Origin: Burkholderia sp.
GTDB lineage: Bacteria; Pseudomonadota; Gammaproteobacteria; Burkholderiales; Burkholderiaceae
DNA length: 8,996 nt
Assembly: GCA_028292565.1 (NCBI GenBank)
Contig: JAQGMD010000417.1
Coordinates: 1 to 8,996 of the forward strand
Direction: 5' to 3'
Below, in pieces: positions 1 to 7,132 of the stretch (its first letter is position 1; every line of letters begins with the position of its first letter). The notes under the pieces are model-generated. The model was given only the letters and a program-made list of their open reading frames with translations. It made no database searches and was not told the DNA's origin. Position numbers and translations under genes: made by a program.

Positions 1-732
1 AAGACGCCGCACCTGTGGGGCGGATTCGCCGAGTACATGTACCTCCCCTCGAACTCCGTAGTTCACAAGGTACCAGATGGAGTGACGCCTGAGCTTGCGG
101 GACTCGTGACCCCGATGGCGAACGGCATCGAATGGGCGCTGTTCGATTGCAAAGTCGGATACAACTCCATGGTACTGATCCAGGGTCCCGGCCAGCAGGG
201 CCTGTCGCAGACCATCGCCTGCAAACAGGCGGGCGCTTCGCTGATTATCGTCACCGGTACAACGAAGGACGCCGCACGCCTGGAAGTCGCGAAGAAGCTC
301 GGCGCCGATGTCGTGATTGACGTACAAAAAGAAGACCCGCTCAAACGAATCATGGAAGCCACCGGTGGCAGGGGTGTGGACGTCTCGCTGGACTGCACCG
401 CGGGCGCAGGCACCGCACCGATCCTGCTGGGCGTCGAAGCACTCAAGCGCAAAGGCGGCACCTTGCTGATCCAGGGCGAGATGGCCGATTTTCCGAACTT
501 CCCGATCGGCAAAATCACCGTCAAGTACATCACCCTCAAGAGCGCGCGCGGCCATAGCTACAAGGCTTGCGAACTGGCGCTGCAGCAACTGGCATCCAAG
601 CGCTTCCCGCTTGAGCTGCTGACCACGCATCGCTTCGGCCTGGAAGACACCGAGTATGCAATAAAGTCGGTCGGCGGCGAGGGCGCGAAGGACGTGGTGC
701 ACGTTTCGCTCATGCCGTGGATGAAGAAGTAA
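1..732 (+). CDS. Zinc-type alcohol dehydrogenase (MDR family), 3' part
   Basis: The frame is open from the first base, so the N-terminus lies outside the window; about 243 codons are present. It begins with a segment containing HLWGGFAEYMYLP, typical of medium-chain dehydrogenases just before the cofactor domain. The Rossmann dinucleotide loop follows as GPGQQG, then VTGTTKDAARLEVAKKLGADVVIDV. There is no acidic residue at the end of the second strand (VTGTT), which hints at NADP or mixed cofactor use; this is inference. The segment GGRGVDVSLDCTAG matches the usual 'GxGxDxVxExxG' strand. The catalytic zinc ligands should lie upstream and cannot be checked. The enzyme would oxidise an alcohol or reduce an aldehyde in the cytoplasm; the substrate is unknown. 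It ends 15 bases before the CobW gene on the same strand, so co-transcription is likely. Confidence 0.93.
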   Translation, partial: KTPHLWGGFAEYMYLPSNSVVHKVPDGVTPELAGLVTPMANGIEWALFDCKVGYNSMVLIQGPGQQGLSQTIACKQAGASLIIVTGTTKDAARLEVAKKLGADVVIDVQKEDPLKRIMEATGGRGVDVSLDCTAGAGTAPILLGVEALKRKGGTLLIQGEMADFPNFPIGKITVKYITLKSARGHSYKACELALQQLASKRFPLELLTTHRFGLEDTEYAIKSVGGEGAKDVVHVSLMPWMKK

Positions 733-747
733 TAAGACAGGCGCCAG

Positions 748-1791
748 ATGACCGAACGCATTCCAGTAACTGTGCTCACCGGCTATCTCGGCGCCGGCAA
801 GACGACGCTGCTCAACCGCATCCTGTCGGAGGATCACGGCCGGCGTTATGCGGTGATCGTCAACGAATTCGGCGAAGTCGGCATCGACAACGACCTCATC
901 CTGAACACCGATGAGGAATTGTTCGAAATGAACAACGGCTGCATCTGCTGCACGGTGCGCGGCGATCTGATTCGCACGTTGCATGGGCTGTTGTCGAAGC
1001 AGGGCAGCTTCGACGCCATTATCGTGGAGACCACCGGCCTGGCCGATCCGGGCCCCGTGGCGCAGACCTTCTTCGTCGATGACTACCTGCAGTCTAAGAC
1101 CGTGCTCGATTCTGTAACGACGGTGGTCGACGCAAAGCACATCCTGCTTCGGCTCGCCGACAGCCGCGAGGCCGTGGAACAGATCGCATTCGCCGATCAG
1201 ATCGTGCTCAACAAGACGGAACTCGTGTCGGAAGAAGAGTTGCGCAGCATAGAAGCGCGCCTGCGGAAGATGAATCCGCTGGCGCCGATCCACCGTGCGC
1301 AACGCTCGAACGTTGCACTGGACAAGGTGTTGGGACGCGGCGGGTTCGATATCGAGCGCATCGTTACGCTGGAGCCGGACTTCCTGAATCCGGCGCACGG
1401 CGAGGCCGGGCATGTGCACGACGATCATTGCGGACATGACCACCACGATCACGATCATCATGAGCACGACCATGAGCATGACACCGGGATAGACAGCATC
1501 TCGCTCATATCGTATACGCCGATGGACGGCCCCCTGATCAGCATGTGGCTCAATGGGCTCATTACGAGCAAGGGGCAGGACATCCTGCGCGGAAAAGGGA
1601 TTATCGACGTCAAGGGCGAGGACCGGCGCCTCGTGTTCCAGTCGGTGCACATGGTGCTGGAAGGCGATTTGCAGCGCGCCTGGCTGCTCGATGAACCCCG
1701 CTATAGCCGCCTCGTGTTCATCGGTCGGAACCTGAACAAGGACGCGCTGGAGGCGGGATTTCGCAACTGCGCCGCCGCGGCAGACGCATGA
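748..1791 (+). CDS. COG0523/CobW-family GTP-binding metallochaperone
   Basis: This is a 347-residue cytoplasmic GTPase of the CobW/YjiA/ZNG1 family, which inserts or delivers metals (Zn, Co, Fe) using GTP hydrolysis. Motifs visible are the Walker A loop GYLGAGKTT (residues 12-20), the family metal site CICC (65-68) in NGCICCTVRGDL, the Walker B-like ETTG (94-97), and a guanine-specificity motif NKTE (155-158), where Asp is more usual than Glu. A His-rich loop at about 222-244 has 12 His and one Cys and probably binds or stores metal. The C-terminal CobW_C domain covers roughly 250-340. The length is normal and the gene looks intact. The start codon has only a weak ribosome binding site, in keeping with coupling to the dehydrogenase 15 bases upstream. 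The neighbouring zinc-type dehydrogenase is a plausible metal client; this is inference. The exact metal cannot be told. Confidence 0.95.
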   Translation: MTERIPVTVLTGYLGAGKTTLLNRILSEDHGRRYAVIVNEFGEVGIDNDLILNTDEELFEMNNGCICCTVRGDLIRTLHGLLSKQGSFDAIIVETTGLADPGPVAQTFFVDDYLQSKTVLDSVTTVVDAKHILLRLADSREAVEQIAFADQIVLNKTELVSEEELRSIEARLRKMNPLAPIHRAQRSNVALDKVLGRGGFDIERIVTLEPDFLNPAHGEAGHVHDDHCGHDHHDHDHHEHDHEHDTGIDSISLISYTPMDGPLISMWLNGLITSKGQDILRGKGIIDVKGEDRRLVFQSVHMVLEGDLQRAWLLDEPRYSRLVFIGRNLNKDALEAGFRNCAAAADA

Positions 1792-1824
1792 CTCACAACC
1801 GTATGCGGGAGAAAGTTTAAACAC

Positions 1825-2274
1825 ATGGACATACTGTCTTGCGCACAGGCGGTGGCCGATACGCACCATCGCATTCAGATTGCCAACTCTAGCCGTCGCC
1901 TGATCAAGGTGGTCGGGATCGGGCAGGGCGGCGCGGCTGTCGCACGTTCAATCGGAAACAGGGGGCTGCACGACGTGCAAACGGTCATTCCCCAGTCGGG
2001 AGACGTCGTGACAGTCGTTGGCACTCTGCAGTCGCTCAACGATGCCGACATGCTTTTCCTGGTCGCGCGTGATGGCGACGATCTCGCGTTGGCGCCTGCA
2101 ATCAGGCAGGCGGTTCGGGGTAGCGGCGTGCTGGTGACCGGCGTCCTGATTCAGGAGGGATCCGCCGCGCCGGCTCCGGAGGGGCTCGCTACGCTGCGGG
2201 CGGCTACCGATATGCTGGTGATCGCGACGGACGAAAGTTATGTAGTTGACATGCTGGTGGAACTGGGCGCCTGA
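1825..2274 (+). CDS. Small FtsZ-like protein lacking the tubulin signature loop
   Basis: This 149-residue protein shows the order of elements of an FtsZ N-terminal domain in short form. RLIKVVGIGQGGAAVARSI (26-43 region) resembles the FtsZ opening strand and first nucleotide loop (IKVIGVGGGG.NAV). NDADMLFLVA (72-81) matches the strand before the signature loop (ADMVFIAA). GVLVTGVLIQ (101-110) matches the following strand (GILTVAVVTKP), and LATLRAATDMLVIATDESYVVDML (121-144) matches the FtsZ helix and strand LSKHVDSLITIPND. The GGGTGTG signature is replaced by RDGDDLALAP, the segment between the first loop and 72 is much shorter, and the C-terminal domain is absent, so GTPase and polymer activity are unlikely. 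A GGAG lies 13 bases before the start, longer than ideal. It sits 33 bases after the CobW stop. The family call rests on recalled motifs, not a search. Confidence 0.75.
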   Translation: MDILSCAQAVADTHHRIQIANSSRRLIKVVGIGQGGAAVARSIGNRGLHDVQTVIPQSGDVVTVVGTLQSLNDADMLFLVARDGDDLALAPAIRQAVRGSGVLVTGVLIQEGSAAPAPEGLATLRAATDMLVIATDESYVVDMLVELGA

Positions 2275-2316
2275 CCACACTTCCGTTTACCAGAAGTCAT
2301 ATTCATCGATGGGATA

Positions 2317-2334
2317 CCACTTATTCCACTTATG
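2317..2334 (+). repeat. Tandem 9-bp direct repeat upstream of a promoter
   Basis: CCACTTATT at 2317-2325 is followed directly by CCACTTATG at 2326-2334, two copies with 8 of 9 bases identical. The second copy ends two bases before the -35-like hexamer at 2337. An AT-leaning direct repeat in this position could be a regulator binding site, but nothing else identifies the protein. Confidence 0.5.
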
Positions 2335-2336
2335 AA

Positions 2337-2366
2337 TTGGACCGATAGTACGTAGCGTTTTATACT
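2337..2366 (+). promoter_or_regulatory. Candidate sigma70 promoter for the 75-residue ORF
   Basis: TTGGAC (2337-2342) and TATACT (2361-2366) are separated by 18 bases. The -10 matches consensus at 5 of 6 positions and the -35 at 3 of 6. Transcription would begin near 2373, about 27 bases before the ATG at 2400. The surrounding stretch is more AT-rich than the flanking genes, as expected for a promoter. Confidence 0.5.
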
Positions 2367-2399
2367 GCAACGCAATAAAACTCTACGCATCGGACCAAC

Positions 2400-2627
2400 A
2401 TGACTTCTATCGCATTTGACGCCGCAATCGCACGACGCGAGCAATCCTGGGTTGCTTCCTTCCTGAAAAGGATCGCCTACAAGGAGCCGAAGCATGTAGC
2501 CGCCCAACAGCGTAAGGTGGTTGCGGCGGTTCCGTTCGCGGCAGAGTCGGAGCGCAGAGCTCCCGTCAGCCTGAATTCCGCTCTCGCCTACGAGTGCGAC
2601 AACTGGCTGCGCTGGACCAGCAAGTAA
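2400..2627 (+). CDS. Small hypothetical protein, 75 residues
   Basis: I do not recognise this protein. It is 75 residues, basic in the first two thirds (FLKRIAYKEPKH, QQRKVV) and ends in the aromatic segment YECDNWLRWTSK. There is no signal peptide, membrane helix or metal motif. Evidence for a real gene is positional: a sigma70-like promoter ends about 33 bases upstream, a hairpin begins about 15 bases after the stop, and it fills an otherwise empty gap. The Shine-Dalgarno sequence is poor (GGACCAAC before ATG). It appears to be a stand-alone transcription unit between the FtsZ-like gene and the binding-protein gene. Confidence 0.5.
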   Translation: MTSIAFDAAIARREQSWVASFLKRIAYKEPKHVAAQQRKVVAAVPFAAESERRAPVSLNSALAYECDNWLRWTSK

Positions 2628-2641
2628 TTCTTCATCCCACG

Positions 2642-2663
2642 GAGGCATCCGTCCTGATGCCTC
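2642..2663 (+). terminator. Hairpin after the 75-residue ORF
   Basis: GAGGCATC (2642-2649) and GATGCCTC (2656-2663) form a perfect 8-bp stem around a 6-base loop. It begins 15 bases after the stop codon at 2627. No run of T follows, so it is not a textbook intrinsic terminator; it may end the transcript with Rho or protect its 3' end. Confidence 0.5.
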
Positions 2664-2738
2664 TCGCCCTGCGGGAAATAGCACGGAGAAAACCGCTCGT
2701 ATCATTTCATTCCCATCGGACATGAACTATGCTGATTC

Positions 2739-4319
2739 ATGTCTTGTTTCGCGGACGCGAAAGGGGGCGAAGTGCACATCGATTGCAGCGGCGACATGGT
2801 GCCTACACCGGCGCAATTCGCGTCCATCGGAAGCGTGTCGCGACGACAATTCATCACCGCCGGTTCGATACTGTTGGGCGGCGCTCTTTTGCCCGCCTGC
2901 CGCTCCAAAAAACAAGCATTCCCACCCGTCGAGGGCGCAACTAGCGCCGAGCGCGCCGTCAATGCGGCAAAACGATTCTCGGGAAAGACGTTGAACATCG
3001 GTTGGGAAACCGGCGATCAGGCACAGGATCCGCTGCGTTTTTCCGGCCCGCTATGGGAAAAGCTGACCGGTATCCGCGTCAATGTGGTTGAGATCGGGAT
3101 TCCCACGAACATGTTCCGGCGTCTGATGGCTGAACATATGGCGAAGTCCGGCGCGATTGATTGCGTCATGGTGGCGCCTGCATGGATGCCGACCCTGCTT
3201 GCGGCAGGCGTGCTGGAGCCGCTCGACGACTATGTCGATCACTATATGGTCAAAACGGACCTTGATGATTTTTTGCCGTACTACCAGTCGCTTGGTATCT
3301 GGGACGGCCGTCGCTTTGGACTAGTGGACGACGGCGACACGCTGCTGCTGTACTACCGCCGAGACCTGTTTGAAGACGCACAAAACCAAAGCGATTTCAC
3401 TACGCGTTTTGGAAGGCCGCTCGGCGACCCGCGTAGCTATGACTGGCAGCAATTCATCGACGCCGCCAGTTTCTTTACTGACAAGTTCGCCCCCGATCTG
3501 TACGGTATTGCCCCCTTCAATAAATGGTTGCGCTGGGGGTGGTTCGAGGCGCAACTGCGAGTGAATGGCGGTCAGTTCTTCATCCCGGCGACAATGAAGC
3601 CGGGCATTAATACGGACGCCGGGCGCCGCACCATGGCGAATCTTGCCGATATGGATCGGTTCATGCCACCGGGAGCCTCGGATACGCAGGGGCCGACTGC
3701 CTTGTTTGCCTCTTATCTCGCGGGAAAGGTTGCGATGGCCAGCTTTTGGCCGCCGCTCGGTCGCTGGGCCGAGGCGTATGGCGGCGAACGCGTTGGTGGC
3801 GTGCCGAAGAGCCAGGTCGCGGGCAAGACCGGCTACGCTCTTCTGCCCGGCGGTCGCACCGAAATGGCGCTCGGATGGTTGCTCGCGATTTTGGCAAACA
3901 GCCCCCAAAAAGAAGCGGCTTATCTGTTTGCACAATGGATGAACAGCCCGGAGATCAGCCTGCAGCGCGTCATGCTGCCGTACACGCTGCGCGATCCGTT
4001 CCGTCAGTCGCATATCGCATCGCCAACATATCGCGCGCTGTGGCCATCCGCGCCTGCCTACCTCGACACACTGAAGGAGGCCGACGCCCGGGCACTCCTG
4101 GATTTGACCATTCCCGGCGCGCCGGAATATGAGGAAGCGTTCTATCAGGCGGCCGGCAATGTACGGCTGGGGATGACGATTAATGCGGCGATGGACCAAA
4201 TGGCCGCTGAATGGGATGCGATTACTGAGCGGTACGGACGGGACAATCAGCGAACGGCATATGAACGCTTCCTGCGGCGTCAAGGTGCGATGGTGCCGGT
4301 CGCGGGGCCACGGTCGTAG
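2739..4319 (+). CDS. Tat-exported extracellular solute-binding lipoprotein (family 1)
   Basis: This 526-residue protein looks like an ABC-type family 1 solute-binding protein (sugar or polyol binder type). The N-terminus carries a twin-arginine motif SRRQFI (34-39), a hydrophobic stretch and a lipobox LLPAC with Cys54, so it should be Tat-exported and lipid-anchored. The mature part has recognisable pieces, including LNIGWETG, GVLEPLDDYV, GLVDDGDTLLLYYRRDLFED, WQQFIDAASFFTD and FASYLAGKVAMASFWPPLGRW. The start is uncertain. The ATG at 2739 has no clear ribosome site, while a GTG at 2772 is preceded by AAGGGGG with a 4-base gap and would leave a more usual Tat n-region; an ATG at 2796 is also possible. 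No permease or ATPase is nearby. Its stop overlaps the start of the Cache sensor gene (TAGTG), so it may present ligand to that sensor rather than feed a transporter; this is inference. Confidence 0.92.
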   Translation: MSCFADAKGGEVHIDCSGDMVPTPAQFASIGSVSRRQFITAGSILLGGALLPACRSKKQAFPPVEGATSAERAVNAAKRFSGKTLNIGWETGDQAQDPLRFSGPLWEKLTGIRVNVVEIGIPTNMFRRLMAEHMAKSGAIDCVMVAPAWMPTLLAAGVLEPLDDYVDHYMVKTDLDDFLPYYQSLGIWDGRRFGLVDDGDTLLLYYRRDLFEDAQNQSDFTTRFGRPLGDPRSYDWQQFIDAASFFTDKFAPDLYGIAPFNKWLRWGWFEAQLRVNGGQFFIPATMKPGINTDAGRRTMANLADMDRFMPPGASDTQGPTALFASYLAGKVAMASFWPPLGRWAEAYGGERVGGVPKSQVAGKTGYALLPGGRTEMALGWLLAILANSPQKEAAYLFAQWMNSPEISLQRVMLPYTLRDPFRQSHIASPTYRALWPSAPAYLDTLKEADARALLDLTIPGAPEYEEAFYQAAGNVRLGMTINAAMDQMAAEWDAITERYGRDNQRTAYERFLRRQGAMVPVAGPRS

Positions 4320-4963
4320 TGATATTCGGTAGCCCGGAATCGAAAGTTTTTCAGCTTGTTTACGTGATGCGACGCTTCGGCCTTCGAGCAAAACTGTTTC
4401 TGGCGTTTGGCATAGTCCTGCTGCCAGTGCTGATCTTGTTGCTCCTTGGTTTCCGCAGCAATCTCGCCTCGCGCGAATCACTGATCCTTGAAGACCAGCG
4501 GCTGACCGCGGAAGCGGTTGCGGTTCAGATTGACGGCGGGTTCGACGCATCCCTCGGCATTGCCTGGGCGGTGGCGAACGATCCGCTGGTCCGAACCCTC
4601 GATGCGCAGCGTCTCGATCGGCATCTCATGCAACTGATAGAGCGTTACCCGGTTTATCACCAAATCAACGTATTTGACGCTACCAGGTTAAATCGCGGCT
4701 TTGGCAATTTGACCCAGCCGCCCGAACCGCGCATCAACATCGCGAACAGGACCTATTTTAAAACGGTGATGGCAACCAATTCCCCGACGATTTCACAAGT
4801 GACGCACCTTGTGCGTCCCAAGGAGGTCATAGCGGTCTTTGCGGCTGTGCCGATTCGCGATTCGGCAAGCCAGCCCATCGGCATAGTCAGCGTAGCCATG
4901 TCGACAGACCAGTTGGCCAAGCGCTATGAAGAGACCCGTTTGCTCCCGGCCAGGCAATCGTGA
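4319..4963 (+). CDS. Truncated membrane Cache-domain sensor
   Basis: The 214-residue product has one N-terminal membrane helix (about 26-45, LFLAFGIVLLPVLILLLLGF), then a periplasmic Cache/PDC sensing domain to about residue 200. Typical features are NIANRTYFKTVM, SQVTHLVRPKEVIAVFAAVPIRD and the final strand PIGIVSVAMSTDQL. Family members continue into a second membrane helix, HAMP or PAS and a histidine kinase or GGDEF output. Here the protein stops after RYEETRLLPARQS, so there is no output and no second membrane span. The GTG start shares a base with the stop of the binding-protein gene (TAGTG); an ATG at 4367, just before the membrane helix, is the alternative. Codons after the stop continue in the same frame into a receiver-domain tail, which points to a deletion. 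The product is probably non-signalling, or a leftover membrane partner of the binding protein. Confidence 0.82.
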   Translation: MIFGSPESKVFQLVYVMRRFGLRAKLFLAFGIVLLPVLILLLLGFRSNLASRESLILEDQRLTAEAVAVQIDGGFDASLGIAWAVANDPLVRTLDAQRLDRHLMQLIERYPVYHQINVFDATRLNRGFGNLTQPPEPRINIANRTYFKTVMATNSPTISQVTHLVRPKEVIAVFAAVPIRDSASQPIGIVSVAMSTDQLAKRYEETRLLPARQS

Positions 4964-5083
4964 GCCTATGAGTTGCATGCGAACTGCTACATCAGCAAAC
5001 CGGTCGGTTTTGAACAATTCACTGATATCGTCAGAAGCATCGAATCATTCTGGCTCACGATCGTGAATCTGCCGCCGCGTTAA
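4964..5083 (+). pseudogene. Remnant of a response regulator (receiver C-terminus)
   Basis: Immediately after the TGA at 4961-4963, and in the same frame, the sequence reads AYELHANCYISKPV, then GFEQFTDIVRSIESFWLTIV and NLPPR before a TAA at 5081-5083. This closely resembles the end of Rcp1-type single-domain response regulators: the conserved Lys-Pro after strand 5 (ISKPV), helix 5 with DFW/SFW, and the LPP tail. About 39 codons remain of an expected 140 or so; the phospho-acceptor Asp region and start codon are gone. The REC-GGDEF-EAL gene starts 4 bases after this stop, the spacing expected when the regulator was intact and translationally coupled. Identification rests on motif memory, but frame continuity with both neighbours makes chance unlikely. 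Confidence 0.72.
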
Positions 5084-5087
5084 TGCC

Positions 5088-6914
5088 ATGAGCCACCCAC
5101 CGGTAAAAATCCTTCTGATCGACGACAGTCCGGGGGACGCGCGGCTCATTGAGCACATGCTGATCGATGCAAAGGGTTTTGCGTGCGAACTGGAGTGTGT
5201 CGACAGCCTGACGGCCGGCATCGAGCGTCTGCAAGCCGGCGCAATAGACGTCGTGCTTCTCGACCTCGGCCTGCCGGAAAGCCGTGGACTGGACACTGTG
5301 TTGCGCCTGCAGTCGCAAACGGTATCCTTGCCAACGCTCGTGGTGCTCAGCGGCCTGGCGGATGAAGATACCGCGATCCAGGCCTTGCAGTCGGGCGCGG
5401 AGGATTACCTCATCAAAGGACAGGTCGACAGCGCCCTGCTGGTTCGCTCGATCCGCTATGCCGTCGAACGCAGCCAGGCCAAGCAAGCGCTGCAGCAAGC
5501 GCATGCCGAACTGGAGCGTCGCGTCGAGGAACGGACCGCGGAGCTGGCAAACGCAGTGAACGCGCTGCATACGGAAATCAGCGAACGCAAGCATGCGGAA
5601 GAGCGTATTCGCCACATGGCGCATCACGACGCACTCACCGAACTCCCCAACCGCGTGCTGTTACAGGACCGGATCGAGCAAGCCATAGCCGCGGCCGAAC
5701 GCAGCGGGGCACAAGTGGCCGTGCTGTTTATTGATCTCGATTACTTCAAGCACATAAACGATTCGCTTGGCCACCAGGTTGGTGACCGCGTGCTGCAGAT
5801 GGTCGCTGCGCGTCTCCGGCTGTGTCTGCGCAAAGGTGACAGCGTCGCGCGTTTGGGCGGCGATGAGTTCGTTCTAAGCCTTCCTTCTCCGAAAGGTGGC
5901 GCCGATATCGAGCGTGTGTCGCAAAAGGTGTTGGATGCGCTGGATCGCTCATTCAATATTGATGGCCACGATCTGCATCTCGGATGCAGCATCGGTATCA
6001 GCCTCTATCCGGATGACGGCACCGATGTCGACGCCCTGATGCGCGCCGCCGATACGGCGATGTACCACGCGAAAGAGAACGGTCGCGGCAATTACCAGTT
6101 TTTTACGGCCAGCCTCAACAAGGCTGCGCAGCATCGTCTTCAGGTCGAGACCCGTCTGCGGCGCGCATTGGCCCGCAATGAATTCGAACTGTATTACCAA
6201 CCCCAGGTATTCATCGACAACGGAACAATATTTTCCGCCGAGGCACTGCTGCGCTTGCCGGAACCCGGTGGGTCGGTCCCGGCTTCGTGCGCCGATTTCA
6301 TCGGCATCGCTGAGGAATCCGGCCTGATCCTGGCAATTGGGGAATGGGTGTTGAGCGAGGCTTGCCGGCAGCTTATGCGTTGGCGCAATGCGGGGTACCC
6401 GGATTTAAGGGTTGCGGTTAACCTGTCGTCGCGCCAATTCCTGAAGCCGAACCTCGTCGGGACGATTGCCGGCATCCTTGACGAGGCCGGGATGCCCGCC
6501 GAAGCGCTGAACCTGGAAATCACCGAAAGCTTGCTGTTGCAGCGTAACGAAAACAATATCGGCATGCTCACGCAGCTGCGCGACATGGGGATCCAACTGA
6601 CAGTCGACGAATTCGGAACAGGCTATTCGAGCCTGGCTTACCTGCAGCGCTTCCCGTTGCACGGGCTGAAGATCGACCGTTCGTTCGTGCGCGGTATCGG
6701 TCACAACCCGAGCGACACCACTCTGGTCACTGCTGTCATTGCGATGGCGCGCAGTCTTCATCTTGAGGTGTTGGCCGAAGGCGTGGAGACCGCGCAGCAA
6801 GAAGACTTTCTGAAGTCACGCGGTTGTCCTGCTGCGCAAGGTTTTTACTACAGCGCAGCGGTGCCACCGGATGCCTTCAGCGAATTGCTGCGTAACTTCA
6901 GGGTCGCCCATTAG
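5088..6914 (+). CDS. Response regulator with GGDEF and EAL domains
   Basis: This 608-residue cytoplasmic regulator makes and/or breaks c-di-GMP under control of a receiver domain. The receiver (1-125) has the acidic pair D12/D13, phospho-acceptor D59 (VVLLDLGLP), S88 and K110. A coiled-coil linker follows (about 130-172). The GGDEF domain (about 175-345) has an intact GGDEF (257-261) and, five residues before it, an RKGD inhibitory-site motif (248-251), so cyclase activity and product inhibition are expected. The EAL domain (about 350-600) keeps EALLR (385-389), N445, E477, K528, E564 and Q584, but the usual DDFGTG is DEFGTG (507-512), a change in a metal-binding pair that may weaken hydrolysis. 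Shine-Dalgarno is absent; the start lies 4 bases after the regulator remnant, suggesting past translational coupling. Its natural kinase is likely the truncated neighbour, so it may now be orphaned. Confidence 0.97.
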   Translation: MSHPPVKILLIDDSPGDARLIEHMLIDAKGFACELECVDSLTAGIERLQAGAIDVVLLDLGLPESRGLDTVLRLQSQTVSLPTLVVLSGLADEDTAIQALQSGAEDYLIKGQVDSALLVRSIRYAVERSQAKQALQQAHAELERRVEERTAELANAVNALHTEISERKHAEERIRHMAHHDALTELPNRVLLQDRIEQAIAAAERSGAQVAVLFIDLDYFKHINDSLGHQVGDRVLQMVAARLRLCLRKGDSVARLGGDEFVLSLPSPKGGADIERVSQKVLDALDRSFNIDGHDLHLGCSIGISLYPDDGTDVDALMRAADTAMYHAKENGRGNYQFFTASLNKAAQHRLQVETRLRRALARNEFELYYQPQVFIDNGTIFSAEALLRLPEPGGSVPASCADFIGIAEESGLILAIGEWVLSEACRQLMRWRNAGYPDLRVAVNLSSRQFLKPNLVGTIAGILDEAGMPAEALNLEITESLLLQRNENNIGMLTQLRDMGIQLTVDEFGTGYSSLAYLQRFPLHGLKIDRSFVRGIGHNPSDTTLVTAVIAMARSLHLEVLAEGVETAQQEDFLKSRGCPAAQGFYYSAAVPPDAFSELLRNFRVAH

Positions 6915-7132
6915 AGTCCGTTGCGCTCCGCACACCGTTTGTTTTCATTCGCCTGGAGGATATCTCTTACTCAACGTGAGCAAAAATGACAACTTATTCC
7001 TGCGCGGGTCCTATGCATGGGCTAAGACCGTGTTAGGAAAATCCGAATTGCCGGGAGCAGACAGATCAAGCAGACTGCGCTAGAGGGGTCGGAAAGCGGC
7101 CTTCTACAATAATCAACGAGTTGGCTTGAAAC

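Noticed and set aside
1410..1480. Low-complexity CAC/CAT-rich stretch that might be a DNA repeat
   Set aside because: It encodes the His/Asp-rich metal-binding loop of the CobW protein and uses mixed His codons, so it is explained by protein function.
2238..2723. 161-residue minus-strand open frame across the 2275-2738 gap
   Set aside because: It runs through the plus-strand promoter, small ORF and hairpin, starts and ends inside unrelated features, and has no family-like segment.
2728..2733. TATGCT as a -10 box for the binding-protein gene
   Set aside because: Only 4 of 6 matches, and no acceptable -35 at the right distance.
3321..4550. 409-residue minus-strand open frame opposite the binding-protein gene
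   Set aside because: It is a shadow of a high-G+C gene: Arg/Pro/Gln-rich, no recognisable motif, and it spans both the binding-protein and Cache genes, which are clearly coding on the plus strand.
5055..5627. 190-residue minus-strand open frame opposite the receiver domain
   Set aside because: Antisense shadow of the REC-GGDEF-EAL gene, with no motif.
6871..7083. 70-residue plus-strand open frame bridging the end of the EAL gene and the gap before the Bug gene
   Set aside because: It begins out of frame inside the EAL domain, lacks a ribosome site, and its product shows no recognisable feature.
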